Part shown: positions 49,251 through 59,399 of the stretch, piece by piece
Layout: each line of letters opens with the position of its first letter
Position numbering within the stretch: the stretch's first letter is position 1
Source: Chelydra serpentina
Taxonomy: Eukaryota; Chordata; Testudines; Chelydridae
DNA length: 64,000 bases
Direction of reading: 5' to 3'
Assembly (NCBI GenBank): GCA_037349315.1
Contig: JBAIAC010000004.1
Location: 38,195,001-38,259,000, forward strand
The notes under the pieces: model-generated
Seen by the model: only the letters and a program-made list of their open reading frames with translations
The model's database searches: none
What the model was told of the DNA's origin: nothing
Translations under genes and position numbers: made by a program

Positions 49251-50649
49251 AATATTATGGATAGACTAGGGTTGTAGCTGCCCTGCAGCTCCCCACTCCT
49301 CTTGTGGCCAATAAAGTTCCATGCCTAAACACAAGATTGAATACAAGCGTGTCCTTTAGCAAAGTGGTTTCACTCCCCTCCTAACCTGATATAATTACCG
49401 CTGGAAAGATTTATGAAGGGCATTCACAACCCAGCCAAGCATGATAATTCCAAGAACCAATCTGGCAGTATTGTGTGTAATTCTCTAAGGAAAAGGTATT
49501 TGTTTGCATGAATTTAACGACATTTTAATGCAAACTCTGTAAGCAAGAAGAGATTCCTATCCAAACCGGGTTCTCTCAGGGCGAGATCCAAACGGAAATA
49601 TAATGCACAATATGCTGAGCTAAATTGAAAAAGGAGATCCTATTTTACATTGTGGGAAGAATATGGGAGAGAGAATTTAGCTGGCTGTATATTACAATGG
49701 AAACTTAACATACAACATAATCAGGCAAGGAAACAAACAAACCCTAGCTGTAAACGAGATTTTGAAGATGGCTTTGGATATCAAACTGTTTCCGATTTTC
49801 CTATAACCGACGGAACACTACTGGCGTTTATTTTCCTGCTCGGAAACCCCTTTCTTGTTTCTTTCAATTTAAAAGCGCGTGGGGCAACGTCCAGTCTTCC
49901 CCCGCTGGCCCCGGCCGGACAACGCGCAGACAAGGAGCAAAGTAATCACAGAACAAGGAGCTATTCTGAGTCAATCCGGCGTCGATCTAATAAGTAACAA
50001 TCACCTTCAACCGCGTCTCTCTCAATCAGCACCTAACATATACGGACATCTCTGGTCTGTGCCACTATCACTTACGTTCATGTCAACAGCGCCTTTGAAA
50101 CAAACCCCGTGGCTTTTCGCTCTTAGACACAGCATGGATCATTATGGCAAATTACTAGAGAACACAGCTAACGGCAATCATCGCTGTCGCAGGCAGACAC
50201 AGCACAGGGAACCGACCCGTGCCGAGGGTGACAAATGCCCCTGGATTCAAACAAGCAGCGTCCTCCTCTTGCCCCAAGTAACACACTCTGGGGGCCGCAG
50301 CGTGGGGCAGGTTGGACTTCGTGGGTCTTGGCGATGACTTTCAACAAATGGCTTTCAGCCGGGGACGGAGCGGATCCGGCAAACCAGAGCCTTGCCCCCA
50401 GCTGCGCCGCGCGGCCAGCGCCCACCCGAGGGGGAGTCCGGGGACACCCTGCAAACACAGGGCCGGGGCCGGCTGGCATGGGAGAGGGAGGGGCGTTAAT
50501 GCCGTGGGGCGTCTCCGCATAGGGGCACAGGATAAGGGATGGGGAAGCGGGACTTCCTCCTCCGTACTGGTGCGCGGGAATTGAGGGGGGAAGGACTGAG
50601 GGCTCTCTCGCTCCCTGCCCACCCGGGAGGAGGGAGTATGGGGGTGTTC

Positions 50650-50832
50650 CCGGGGCTCTCCGCTGCCCGGGTGCATTGGGGGGAGGGATTCTCCACTATC
50701 CGGATGCATCGGTGGGGGGCTCGGGGCTGTCCGCAGCCCGGGTGCATCGGGGGATGCGGGGCTCTCGGGGCTGTCCGCAGCCCGGGTGCATCGGGGGATG
50801 CGGGGCTCTCCGCTACCTAGGTGCATTGGAGT
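50650..50832. repeat. GC-rich 44-bp minisatellite in intron 1
   Basis: The unit GGGGCTGTCCGCAGCCCGGG plus a TGCATCGGGGGATGC segment repeats with a 44-bp period. Two copies are near identical (about 50720-50763 and 50764-50807) with diverged units on either side, then a poly-G run at 50834-50843. It lies within 220 bp of the exon 1 donor. Each unit contains TGCAT and self-complementary CCGGG-type stretches. Confidence 0.8.
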
Positions 50833-50868
50833 GGGGGGGGGGGGTGAGGGTCTCGGTCTCTCTCTCAC

Positions 50869-50967
50869 CTTCTTGCTCTCGGAGGCTGCGGAGGCTCTGG
50901 ACTCCCCGCTCACAGAGGACGAGCGCCCCTGCCCGACGTGATCCTGCTGCGGGGACATCGCTTCCAT
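50869..50967 (-). CDS. ARHGAP20: ARHGAP20 coding exon 1 (start codon)
   Basis: Ninety-nine coding bases: ATG at 50967, last base 50869, donor AAGAAG|GTGAGA. The 33 residues begin MEAMSPQQ and continue with serine-rich SSSVSGESRASAASESKK. Human ARHGAP20, from memory, also begins MEAMSPQQ followed by a serine-rich stretch, which fixes both gene and start. A TTG triplet just upstream (50970) is not a start. The -3 base of the first ATG is T (weak context); a second ATG at codon 4 has G at -3 and may be used by leaky scanning. The exon lies in the CpG island, ends in phase 0 and joins exon 2 in frame. The frame stays open beyond the donor only because the intron start is a GC-rich repeat. Confidence 0.93.
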
Positions 50968-51006
50968 CAAGCTCCTTTCCCCGAGCGGCCCGAACTCCCG
51001 CTGAGG

Positions 51007-51018
51007 TCACAGGCTCAT
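51007..51018 (-). promoter_or_regulatory. Short upstream ORF (MSL) in ARHGAP20 leader
   Basis: ATG AGC CTG TGA lies 40 nt before the main start codon. It would be translated only if the transcript starts upstream of it. A longer overlapping uORF begins at 51064 (ATG, +4 G), in a different frame from ARHGAP20, and runs past the main ATG without a stop. Confidence 0.5.
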
Positions 51019-51121
51019 CCCGGCGGCGGCGGGCACTGAGGACCCCGCGCGGCGGCTGCACCATGGGCAGTGAGGCTGCGAACTAGCGGGACCAGAGTGC
51101 GTCGGACACCCGCTCCGCTAG

Positions 51122-51172
51122 CCCCGCCCCCCAGCACAGCGGCCCCGCCCACTCAGCCAGATGGCTCCGCCC
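51122..51172 (-). promoter_or_regulatory. Cluster of three GC boxes
   Basis: CCCCGCCCC (51122-51130), CCCCGCCC (51143-51150) and CTCCGCCC (51165-51172) on the plus strand read GGGGCGGGG-type on the gene strand, typical Sp/KLF sites. They sit where the proximal promoter is expected. Confidence 0.6.
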
Positions 51173-51236
51173 ACACACCGCTCGGGAGTGCTTTCCCTCC
51201 CCCCCCAGCGGAGGGCCGCGGCTTGGCTGTGGCTAC

Positions 51237-51248
51237 TGCGCATGCGCA
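51237..51248. promoter_or_regulatory. NRF1-type palindromic site
   Basis: TGCGCATGCGCA is a perfect 12-base palindrome containing the full NRF1 core GCGCATGCGC, within the CpG island. NRF1 sites are common at CpG-island promoters and often mark bidirectional ones. Confidence 0.65.
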
Positions 51249-53091
51249 GCGCACCGGCGACTCGGTTGCAGGCCGCGAGGGGGTGGTGGAGCTGCAGCGG
51301 TAGGCGTCCCGGCCGCAGGGCGCGCGCTGCCAGGACGCGCCCTGCCCGGCGCGTTCCCTGGGGGCCGAGCCTGTCCAGGGGATGCGGCCCCTGCCCGTGT
51401 GAACGGGCGCGACTCCGTGTGCAGGGGAGGCCGAATTAGACGCTGTATCTGAGTCACGAATCCGAGCGAGGCAGTTAGCGACTGTTAATTGGCAGCCTCC
51501 CCGCGGGCGCACACGGCATCCGCCATCACGAGCCGCGCCGCACGCGGTCGGGCGCACGCTGCAAAGGGGGCAGGTTTTATGCAAGCCCCGTTCAGCTGTC
51601 ACCTATTTTCGAAGGATTTTTTCCCCCGTCTGGTTGACTACCAAGATGTTGCTTTGTGTTTATAAATAGCCCAACTGCTGGGCGCTAGACACTAGACTGC
51701 ACCACTTGCGCAGATGGAACCCAGGCAGGTTTATAAAGCAAATGCTTCTGCTTTTAAATACATGGCAGAGGCCACAATCTCCCCTTTCCATCTAACCACC
51801 CACCGGGAGGAGATAACCCGAACGATCTGCAGCCTTGGGGTGCAGTTGGGAAAATCAGAGCCAGAAGCCCTGGCTTGGGAGTCAGGTACACGCTGCCTGT
51901 CTAACCACACGCCAGTTGGTTCCTCCTGTCTGCAATACTGGCGGCACAGCTGGCTCGCTCCCATCTGTAGCTCCCAGCAACGCTCCTGTGTCCCCGGCCA
52001 ACCTGGGCGATCACATTTCGTAAAAAGGGAAGCAGCATAAATTACAATTAGAGAAGGGAACATTGTACAAAGCCTGTTTGTTCCCCAACACTTCCTTCCA
52101 GGGGGAGGACATGAACCTGTCCCTCCTGGAGCTTATGCAATATGCTGTTGACACAGAAGGGGCTCTTGATGGCTAGATAGTAGGGTGAAGTGGGTACAGC
52201 CCATAGCCACCTTTCCATGGGCTGTATTCCCACATTCTAGCCTGTTTATACACAACTATCTTGTTTTTGCACTTGTTCACATATTACAGTGAAGAGGAGC
52301 ATAAGTTCTTTGGTAACCAGAAGTGGCTATTTAGTGGTGTTTTGTTTGTGTGGATGTGTAAAAATTAGTGTAAATGTGTAACACTACTTTGGAATCAAGT
52401 GCTTCCACCATGTTTTTAACTACTTCTGGCATGTCAGCTACTTCATCTATTTCACTATATGCTACAGAATTCAAAATGCTCAAACCCCATACTGCTTTCT
52501 TTTGTAACTTACAGCTAGTGTCCAGTGAGAGGGTAACTTAACTTTGAGTCTAGAAGAAGAGTGATATGTAAAATTATTTGAGCTAGGGGCTGTCATTTAC
52601 TATGTTTATACTACCCTGTGCACAAAGGGGCCCCAGCCTGGTTAAAGCCTCTAGGCACTACCACACTCATCTTAAATAATAGTAACAATAAATCATTTTG
52701 GCCTAGCTTTGACATGTGACAATTGATGCATTGTCTGGGATCATTTGCTGTGGAATAATTGTCTCCCATTATCCAATGGGACCCCTGCTATCTATCTATG
52801 GTATTTCTAGGACACCCGGTGCTGACATTGGAAAGGTCAATGAAGCATGGAGCTGAGGAATTGAAGTGGAAGGGTAAGAATACAGGTACTTTTGCAGAGA
52901 TTAATCTTGAGCCCTAGCTGACTGCTGGCACACAAATGCACATAAAGAGTAGCCTCTGCCTTTTGTACACATTTGTAGATGAAAACTCTTGCAACATCAC
53001 AAGAATTCTACTACAGAACTCAATATGTCCATTACTACTATTCAGAAAGTCAGTTTCCCCTTAATTTCAAATGGAGGATGAGTAGCTAAGT

Positions 53092-53220
53092 TTGCATCCG
53101 AAGAAGTGGGTATTCACCCACGAAAGCTTATGCTTCAATACCTCTGTTAGTCTATAAGGTGCCACAGGACCCTTTGTCACTTCTACAGATCCAGACTAAC
53201 ACGGCTACCCCTCTGATACT
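53092..53220 (+). mobile_element. Penelope-like terminal repeat, solo copy
   Basis: The same unit as both arms of 5314-5556: GCATCCGAAGAAGTGGG, TATTCA loop, CCCACGAAAGC, then GTTAGTCTATAAGGTGCC and a long tail ending CGGCTACCCCTCTGATACT. The hammerhead-like core here reads CCGAAGA (53098-53104) instead of CUGANGA, then GTGGG/CCCAC stem (53106-53110/53117-53121) and GAAA (53122-53125). No coding sequence. Confidence 0.85.
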
Positions 53221-54026
53221 TAAGGTTCCTAAACTGCTTTGAAAATCTAAACAACTACACTATTTCCTGGAGCAGCCTGTTTTATGTGTTGCCTGTGTGC
53301 GCTCAAGACTTCTCCCACCTGACTCCTCATTTCTGCAAGTCAGTAGAATCACACAAGTATAAAACTGGTGTAAGAGAGTGATTAATTTATTAATGGGCAG
53401 GATGTGGTATAAATACTTCTTCCTCGTTCTCACAGAGATGCTGGATTTGCACATTTTCTGCTATTAACCCTTCCTTCCTGCCCTAGGTCATCAACTAGTC
53501 TTTCAGGTCATGGACAACTGGACAGGGCTAACTTTGATGCCATCTAACAATACTCATTAGGTGACTGGAGGGGTTGCTTTTGGATGTGATGCATACCTTC
53601 CCAATCCCTGCAAGACTCATCACTGCCTCCACCAGCCCCTGGAGAGAGAATTGTACATACGTTTACTGCAGAGTTTTGTGTACATTAAAAGATCATGAAT
53701 TAAGATGTTTCCTGTTCATTGAATTCTTATAGAGGAGCTTAAGTGATGCATTCTTGGTATCGGCATTAATTTGCAAACAGATGGGCATATTCAAAAACTC
53801 AAGCCAGTAGACAATTTTAAAAGTTTGATAAAAATAAAATCCTGCGTCACCAAAAATAAGCTGAGTATGAACCAACTATATACCCAAACAGGTGGCAAGC
53901 TGTGACTGTTGCTCGCAATGCAAAAGTTGCTTATTTCACTGTTTCCTCACCCACCCCCTGCTCACATCTGTTTGTTTCATCTGCCTGTTTCATCACCAAG
54001 ACCCCAGTCCTGCAAAAACTTCCAGA

Positions 54027-54365
54027 CAGTGGCGGATTAGTCACTGGGCCAACGGGGTCCGTGCCAAGGGTCCCGGCCCAGAAAAATGGGCACCCCCACG
54101 CTCTGACCCACTCTGCCCGGTGCTCCTGCCGGGGAGCGGGGTCTGGGCGTGGGGAATTGCCCTCCTCCACCCACCTGGCGCTCTTCTGCCCCAACCCCAC
54201 TCTGCAGCAGGAGTGCCAGGCAGGCGGAGTGGAGCAAGCCTCCACGCCCCAACCCCATTTCCCTGGCGGGAGCGTGGGGAGGGAAGGGAGGACTGCAGGC
54301 AGAAGGGGTGGGAAGCCCCCACCTTGCTGTGGCCCAGGGCCCCACAAAAGCTTAATCTGCCTCTG
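54027..54365. mobile_element. hAT-like non-autonomous element with 8-bp TSD
   Basis: The ends CAGTGGCGGATTA and CAGAGGCAGATTA (complement) are inverted repeats. CTTCCAGA (54019-54026) recurs exactly at 54366-54373. The 339-bp GC-rich interior encodes nothing; overlapping ORFs of 160-171 codons on both strands are artefacts. Confidence 0.87.
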
Positions 54366-56114
54366 CTTCCAGATGTGTTTATCCTTAGACACATGGGTTA
54401 AAAGTAAGCACATCTAAGGGCCTAAGTCTTTTTAGGCTTTGGGCCCAAGACTGTAAGATCTTCGGGGCAAGAACTGTCTACTTAGGAGCTACAGTACCCA
54501 GTACAATGGAATTCTGATCCTTGAGTGGGGTCTCCAGGCATGATTGTAAAATAAATACTAAAAAGGAGGGAACAAAAATATTGTATTAGGAAGCTGTATA
54601 AAATGTCTGCCCAAAATCTAGAATATTTTCAGTAATTTTGGCAGGCTATTCCCAAGAAACGTTTGCAAATGATAATATTCTTGGTGATGTTTTGGAAATT
54701 AGGCTTATTTATTTTGCAAAGGAAGTGTTACATAAGCTTTCCTAAATGCCCACACATGCGTAGTTGTGTTCCCTTCTGTAGTACGGTAGCCACATTTCCT
54801 GCAATATTTATTGAATGTTTATTGACCTTTTCACATAGTAACTAAAATAAATAGATTAAAAAACCATGATATGGCTGCATGATATGTTTGAAAATCAGAG
54901 AAGTGCTCCTCTGTGGATGCTGTGAATGTAAAAAATTCTATTTCAGTTCTGCTACTTCCCTTATGCTGACTTTCATACACCTTTTGTTAACCTTGGATTA
55001 TTTTCCTGCTCTGCCAAAAAAGCAAACAGAATGGTTTGTTCTGAAGATATATAGCTGTAAGTGACTCAGAGGAAACAGTTTATAAACCATGCTTCTCTTA
55101 AACTACAGCACGAATAGTACTGTAGCCAAATGATAGAATGGACACAGTGAACATACACCACACAACCACAATGTACAGCCATCCTGAGGCGCAGTGCCTA
55201 TAAAAAGACCTTCTGCATTAGAATTGGCAGCTACACGGTTCCACACTTTAGAGCTCTTAATCTCAAAGCATATAAACAAACAAACCAACCAACCAACCAA
55301 CCGAGAATTGCTAAAAATGGAAAACAGGAAAAATAGATTTTCCCAATGGAGAGTTCAGGGCTTTATAGTCAATTTTTTTAAGGCTGCGCATGTTTTTTAA
55401 AATTTGGATTCTTTAAGGAGCCTGGAAGGAAGCCAGGGGCTCAGCATTAAAACCATCCAAATTACATAATCAGTGTCTGGGCTGTATTTGACAAATGGTG
55501 TTTTTGCATGTAGATTTCAAATATCAGCCTGGGGATTCCTGTTTTGCGTATATCATTGTTCCAAACTTTCCTTCAACTATGCAAAATATCACAAATATAA
55601 ACTAAGAACATACTGAAGCCCTGCCCTACAAAAATGTAACAGGCTCATAAGAGAACATAAATATTAACAGAGAGGAGGATTTTTGTTGCTTTGGCCACAA
55701 TGACTTTGTTGTTCAGAGGCCAGAAAAACATGGATATTGTAGGAGAAAAAATCATGTTTGTGAATAAAACACAGGAGAATTAGCTCACGAGCAAATCCAT
55801 CTACATGGAAATATGACTGCTGTAAACCTGCCATGTCAGTGAAACCCATGGTAAACTAAATACAAACCTTTTTTTTTTTTTTAAAGAAGCTTTCCATCCA
55901 TTTTAGCACTGGTGGAGGTTCCTTTCCAAGGAAAGGAGTGCATTCAGTGTAAATAAATTACAGTTTGGAAGTTAGGGAGTTGTGTTAATTTACAAGAATA
56001 TATATGTTTTCCTGCATATTAACTTAAAGATCACAAAAGCCTCATGCCAATGAAGTCATACTGTGGGTCAAATATAAGAGCTTGAAAACCTAGAGGCAAT
56101 TGTATTTACAAGTT

Positions 56115-56391
56115 GATCTGGTGCAACAGCCTTCACTTCCTAACCATCAAGGATCTACAACCTATCCTGAAGGATGATCCCTCACTCTCACAAACCTTGG
56201 GAGACAGGCCAGTCCTCGCTTACAGACAGCCCCTGCAACCTGAAGCAAATACTCACCAGCAACTACACACCAAACAACAAAAACACCAACCCAGGAACTA
56301 AACCCTGCAACAAACCCCGGTGCCAACTCTGTCCACATATCTATTCAAGGGACACCATCATAGGACCTAACCACATCAGTCACAACATCAG
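56115..56391 (+). pseudogene. PLE linker with cysteine motif (fragment)
   Basis: Reads DLQPILKDDPSLSQTLGDRP in one frame, then after a frameshift near 56230-56240 continues as LKQILTSNYTPNN and PCNKPRCQLCPHI up to DTIIGPNHISHNI. The CxxxRCxxC arrangement just before the endonuclease is a characteristic linker motif of Penelope-like proteins. It is cut off by the CR1 inserted after codon HNI. Confidence 0.75.
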
Positions 56392-56947
56392 ACACATTAA
56401 CTGGAGTATTGTGTCCAGTTCTGGGCACCGCATTTCAAGAAAGATGTGGAGAAATTGGAGAGGGTCCAGAGAAGAGCAACAAGAATGATTAAGGGTCTAG
56501 AGAACATGACCTATGAAGGAAGGCTGAAGGAATTGGGTTTGTTTAGTTTGGAAAAAGAGAAGACTGAGAGGGGACATGATAGCGGTCTTCAGGTATCTAA
56601 AAGGGTGTCATAAGGAGGAGGGAGAAAACTTGTTCATTTTAGCCTCTAAGGATAGAACAAGAAGCAATGGGCTTAAACTGCAGCAAGGGAGGTTTAGGTT
56701 GGACATTAGGAAAAAGTTCCTAACTGTCAGGGTGGTTAAACACTGGAATAAACTGCCCAGGGAGGTTGTGGAATCTCCATCTCTGGAATCTCCATCTCTG
56801 GAGATATTTAAGAGTAGGTTAGATAAATGTCTATCAAGGATGGTCTAGACAGTATTTGGTCCTGCCATGAGGGCAGGGGGCTGGACTCGATGACGTCTCG
56901 AGGTCCCTTCCAGCCCTAGAATCTACGAATCTATGAATCTATGAATC
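56392..56947 (+). mobile_element. CR1 LINE 3' fragment inserted in the Penelope-like element
   Basis: The coding part reads [12 protein letters not shown] sequence in degraded form, then [35 protein letters not shown] and [15 protein letters not shown], matching the C-terminal region of the CR1 at 18136. An ATCTCCATCTCTGG duplication (about 56772-56799, in two copies) is present near the end. The 3' end is CTCGAGGTCCCTTCCAGCCC followed by repeated GAATCTATGAATCTATG. It lies inside the PLE coding region and is therefore younger than it. Confidence 0.88.
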
Positions 56948-57290
56948 AGGGACTTGTTCACCCGCACGTCTACCAATGTGATATATGCCATCATGTGCCA
57001 GCAATGCCCCTCTACTATGTACATTGGTCTAACCGGACAGTCTCTACGCAAAAGAATAAATGGACACAAATCTGACATAAGGAATCATAACATTCAAAAA
57101 CCAGTAGGAGAACACTTCAATCTCTCTGGTCACTCAATAACAGACCTAAAAGTGGCAATTCTTCAACAACAAAAACTTCAAAAACAGAATTCAACATGAA
57201 ACTGCAGAACTGGAATTAATTTGCAAACTGGACACCATCAGATTAGGCCTGAATAAAGACTGGGAGTGGTTGGATCGTTACAAAACCTAA
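56948..57290 (+). pseudogene. PLE GIY-YIG endonuclease domain (remnant)
   Basis: After the CR1 the frame reads FTRTSTNVIYAIMCQQC, then TMYIGLTGQSLRKRINGHK and SDIRNHNIQKPVGEHFN. The IYAI and MYIG blocks about 10 residues apart, followed by the conserved Arg and the H-K/IxxH pattern, are the GIY-YIG nuclease signature of Penelope-like elements, which cuts target DNA for priming. A frameshift near 57185 moves the last 36 codons (ELELICKLDTIRLGLNKDWE) to another frame, ending at TAA 57288-57290. Not functional because of the two breaks and the CR1. Confidence 0.87.
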
Positions 57291-57500
57291 ACCTAATTTC
57301 CCCCATACTAATTTCCCCATTACTCACACCTTCTTGCCAGCTGTCTGAAATGGGCCACTCTCAATAACCAAAGTTATTTTTCCTCCCTTGGTATCCTACT
57401 GTTAATTAATTTGTCTCATTAGACTGACCTCACACTTGGTAAGGCAACTCCCATCCTTTCATGTATTTATACCTGCTCCTGTATTTTCCACTCCATGCAT

Positions 57501-57540
57501 CTGATGAAGTGGGTTCTAGCCCACGAAAGCTTATGCCCAA
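57501..57540 (+). ncRNA. Hammerhead-ribozyme-like motif in the PLE terminal repeat
   Basis: CUGAUGA (57501-57507), one extra A, a perfect 5-bp stem GUGGG/CCCAC (57509-57513 and 57520-57524) with a 6-nt loop, then GAAA (57525-57528) and a 2-bp GC/GC mini-stem around UUAU. This is the core layout of a minimal type I hammerhead, and such minimal motifs are known in PLE terminal repeats. The base after the mini-stem is C (57537) where U16.1 is expected, the extra A is unusual and stem I is not obvious, so this copy is probably inactive. Confidence 0.6.
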
Positions 57541-58463
57541 ATAAATTTGTTAGTCTCTAAGGTTCCACAAGGATTCCTTGTTGTTTTTGCTGATACAAGC
57601 TATCACGGCTACCACTCTGAAACCTAACAATCTAATACCGTTCATACATTCTAAGTGGCTAAATTCAGGACCAGATCCCAGGCAGAACTGAACCACACCT
57701 GGCACAGCTGAAGATGCAGGGGTTGCTGGCAGCAGTGGCTTTATGACATCTGTATGCCCTCCCCTGATCCTGGACCAGTCTGGCTGCTAGCCTGGTCCCC
57801 CACATAAATTGAGCTGCAACCCCTGAGGCGTCTCTAATGAGTATTTCTGGTTTCTGGGGTGATCACTAGGGCAAGGGCTGACTTGGACATGTTCCTGTCT
57901 CCTAGACATTCCCCTTTTTGCTGGGATCTGAGAGGGAGTGAGATGGGAGCTACAACAGCAGCTGTTCACCACCAGAAGACTCTCTTGCACAAAAGGAATC
58001 TGCCACTGTTCAGTTCCACAGGGTTTACTGCTGCTTTGTGCCAGCAGGCCAGAATGAAGTGAGCATCATAGAGCTGAGTCTGAACTGTGATATGTATGGG
58101 AGACACCTAGTTGCTAGGCCCAGTTCTTATTCTTTAGTTTTTATGGCAGTTGGCAGTTATAAATGGTTTGCTATGTAAACCATTGCTGGTGGGGACCCAT
58201 GAACCCTACTGGCTCAGGCTACAGGGGTTGCACTGGCTGGTTTGCATGGAGGCTCAGGTCCATAGCGAACATGAGCATTTATGATAAACCACAGTCCCTC
58301 TACCCCAGGCCATTTCTCTTTTGTCAAAAGCAAAGGGTTGACTTAAAGCTTGTATGTGTGCTGGATGCACGTGCTGTATCAGCCCCCTGCGTCTTCCAGG
58401 GGTGCTGAGCGTCACTCACCCTCTTCTCTGTACCACTTCTGAATTGTAGATTTTATGAAATTA

Positions 58464-58777
58464 CAGTGTTGCCAACTCTTATGATTTTGTCATGAGTCAT
58501 GATAATTATTGTTTTCCTTAAAGCCCCAGCTCCTGGGGGTCAAATGGCCATGCAATGATTTCAGCCTTCATTCCTAAAGAAAAAGTAAGTTTCTAGCCCT
58601 CCTGGCTGTGGAAAAAGCTTCAACATGTGACTCCCCTCCCCCCCCCACCAGGCACATTAAAGGTTCAAAAAACAGAAGACAAATAAAAAGAACACCAAAT
58701 CTATTATTTTTACATAATCGCATGATTTTTGGTGAGCCTGACTCATGATTTTTGAAGATTTAAGGTTGGCAATACTG
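58464..58777. mobile_element. MITE with CAGTGTTGCCAAC/CAGTATTGCCAAC ends
   Basis: The ends are CAGTGTTGCCAACTCTTATG and, on the complement, CAGTATTGCCAACCTTAAAT. Flanking GAAATTAC and GAAATTGT agree at 6 of 8 bases if the duplication starts one base in. Second copy of the family at 40770-41046. No coding region. Confidence 0.75.
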
Positions 58778-59088
58778 AAATTGTATCATGAAATTACGGT
58801 GTTCTGGAAAGCCTACATGAATGTGGCTCCATTGTGAATAAGCCACACAGCTGTGCCATGTCTCTGCCAGGTCAGAGACAATGGGTGAGTGAGCGAGCAG
58901 TACTCTATCCAAAGTAAAACACCATGGGATAATGGGTATGCTCTAGCTAGAAGAAGACACTTCTTCCTCTTGTTTGAAGGGAGTGGGGCTTGGAAGTAAT
59001 GGAAAGTTACCAGGAGGAGAACAAAAGAAACAGGAGATATCAGCAGGAGTCTATAAAAAGGACTCACAGGGTGGAACTAGAGAAAGGA

Positions 59089-59399
59089 TAGGCATCGACT
59101 CCATGGGTGCTCCGGCCCTGGAGCACCCATGGAAAAAAAAATAGTGGGTGCTCAGCACCCACCTGCAGCCCCGCTGATCAGCATCTCCCCGTCCCCACAG
59201 CGCCTCCTGCCCAACAGTGATCAGCTGTTCAGCGGTGTGCAGGAGGCACGGGAGGAGCAGGGCATGCTCAGGGGAAGGGGCAAAACAGTGTGGGAAAAGG
59301 TGAGTGGCTCAGGGGCTGGAAAAGGCAGGGCAGGGGTGAGGGCTTGTGGGGGGTAGGAGTTGAGCACCCCCTGGCAAATCACAAAGTTGGCACCTCTGG
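59089..59399. mobile_element. Non-autonomous DNA transposon, same family as 27202-27576
   Basis: It runs TAGGCATCGACTCC to GGCACCTCTG, in the opposite orientation to the 27.2-kb copy. The TGGGTGCTC/GAGCACCCA hairpin (about 59104-59129) is followed by an A-run, GTGGGTGCTCAGCACCCAC, then a region with CAGCGCCTCCTGCC. No target duplication is visible. Confidence 0.7.

Larger units (their letters stand above)
38788..50868 (-). other. ARHGAP20: ARHGAP20 intron 1 (12.1 kb)
   Basis: GTGAGA donor and CAG acceptor. Supported contents are CR1 tails, two MITE-like elements, a hAT-like element, a U2 pseudogene, a decayed Penelope-like end and, in its first 220 bp, a GC-rich minisatellite. I see nothing identifiable at about 38850-40450, 41100-41780, 42700-44350, 44750-46750, 47700-48900 and 49300-50330. 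Confidence 0.8.
50860..51560 (-). promoter_or_regulatory. ARHGAP20: CpG-island promoter of ARHGAP20
   Basis: A sharp rise in GC and CpG, unlike the AT-rich surroundings, spans exon 1 and about 600 bp upstream. On the minus strand, GC boxes lie 155-205 bp before the start codon and an NRF1-type palindrome about 280 bp before it. No TATA box is seen in the proximal part, as usual for CpG-island promoters. The transcription start is not fixed by sequence but is probably within 51050-51150. Confidence 0.75.
56115..57625 (+). mobile_element. Penelope-like element, 5'-truncated, split by CR1
   Basis: Plus-strand PLE remnant: C-terminal coding region (56115-56391 and 56948-57290), a 3' noncoding tract, then the terminal repeat (57490-57625) with a hammerhead-like fold. 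The coding region is cut by a CR1 (56392-56947). The reverse transcriptase proper is missing upstream. The terminal repeat is related to the solo copies at 5314-5556, 37101-37200 and 53092-53220, which ties those noncoding repeats to the PLE family. Confidence 0.87.

Noticed and set aside
49650..50337. ORFs of 115 and 152 codons before exon 1
   Set aside because: Plus-strand frames in intron 1, near the CpG-rich region, with no splice sites, similarity or second exon.
50341..50868. Extension of exon 1 to a 209-codon ORF
   Set aside because: The donor at 50868 fits the human gene structure, and the extension is a translated minisatellite (Pro, Ser, Gly repeats). Read as intron.
51714..52063. 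Overlapping ORFs of 108 and 110 codons upstream of the promoter
   Set aside because: Both strands are open over the same interval with no domain or conservation that I recognise. At best a noncoding transcript.
53892..54417. Overlapping ORFs of 160-171 codons on both strands
   Set aside because: They coincide with the GC-rich hAT-like element 54027-54365. Open frames on both strands of GC-rich sequence are expected by composition.
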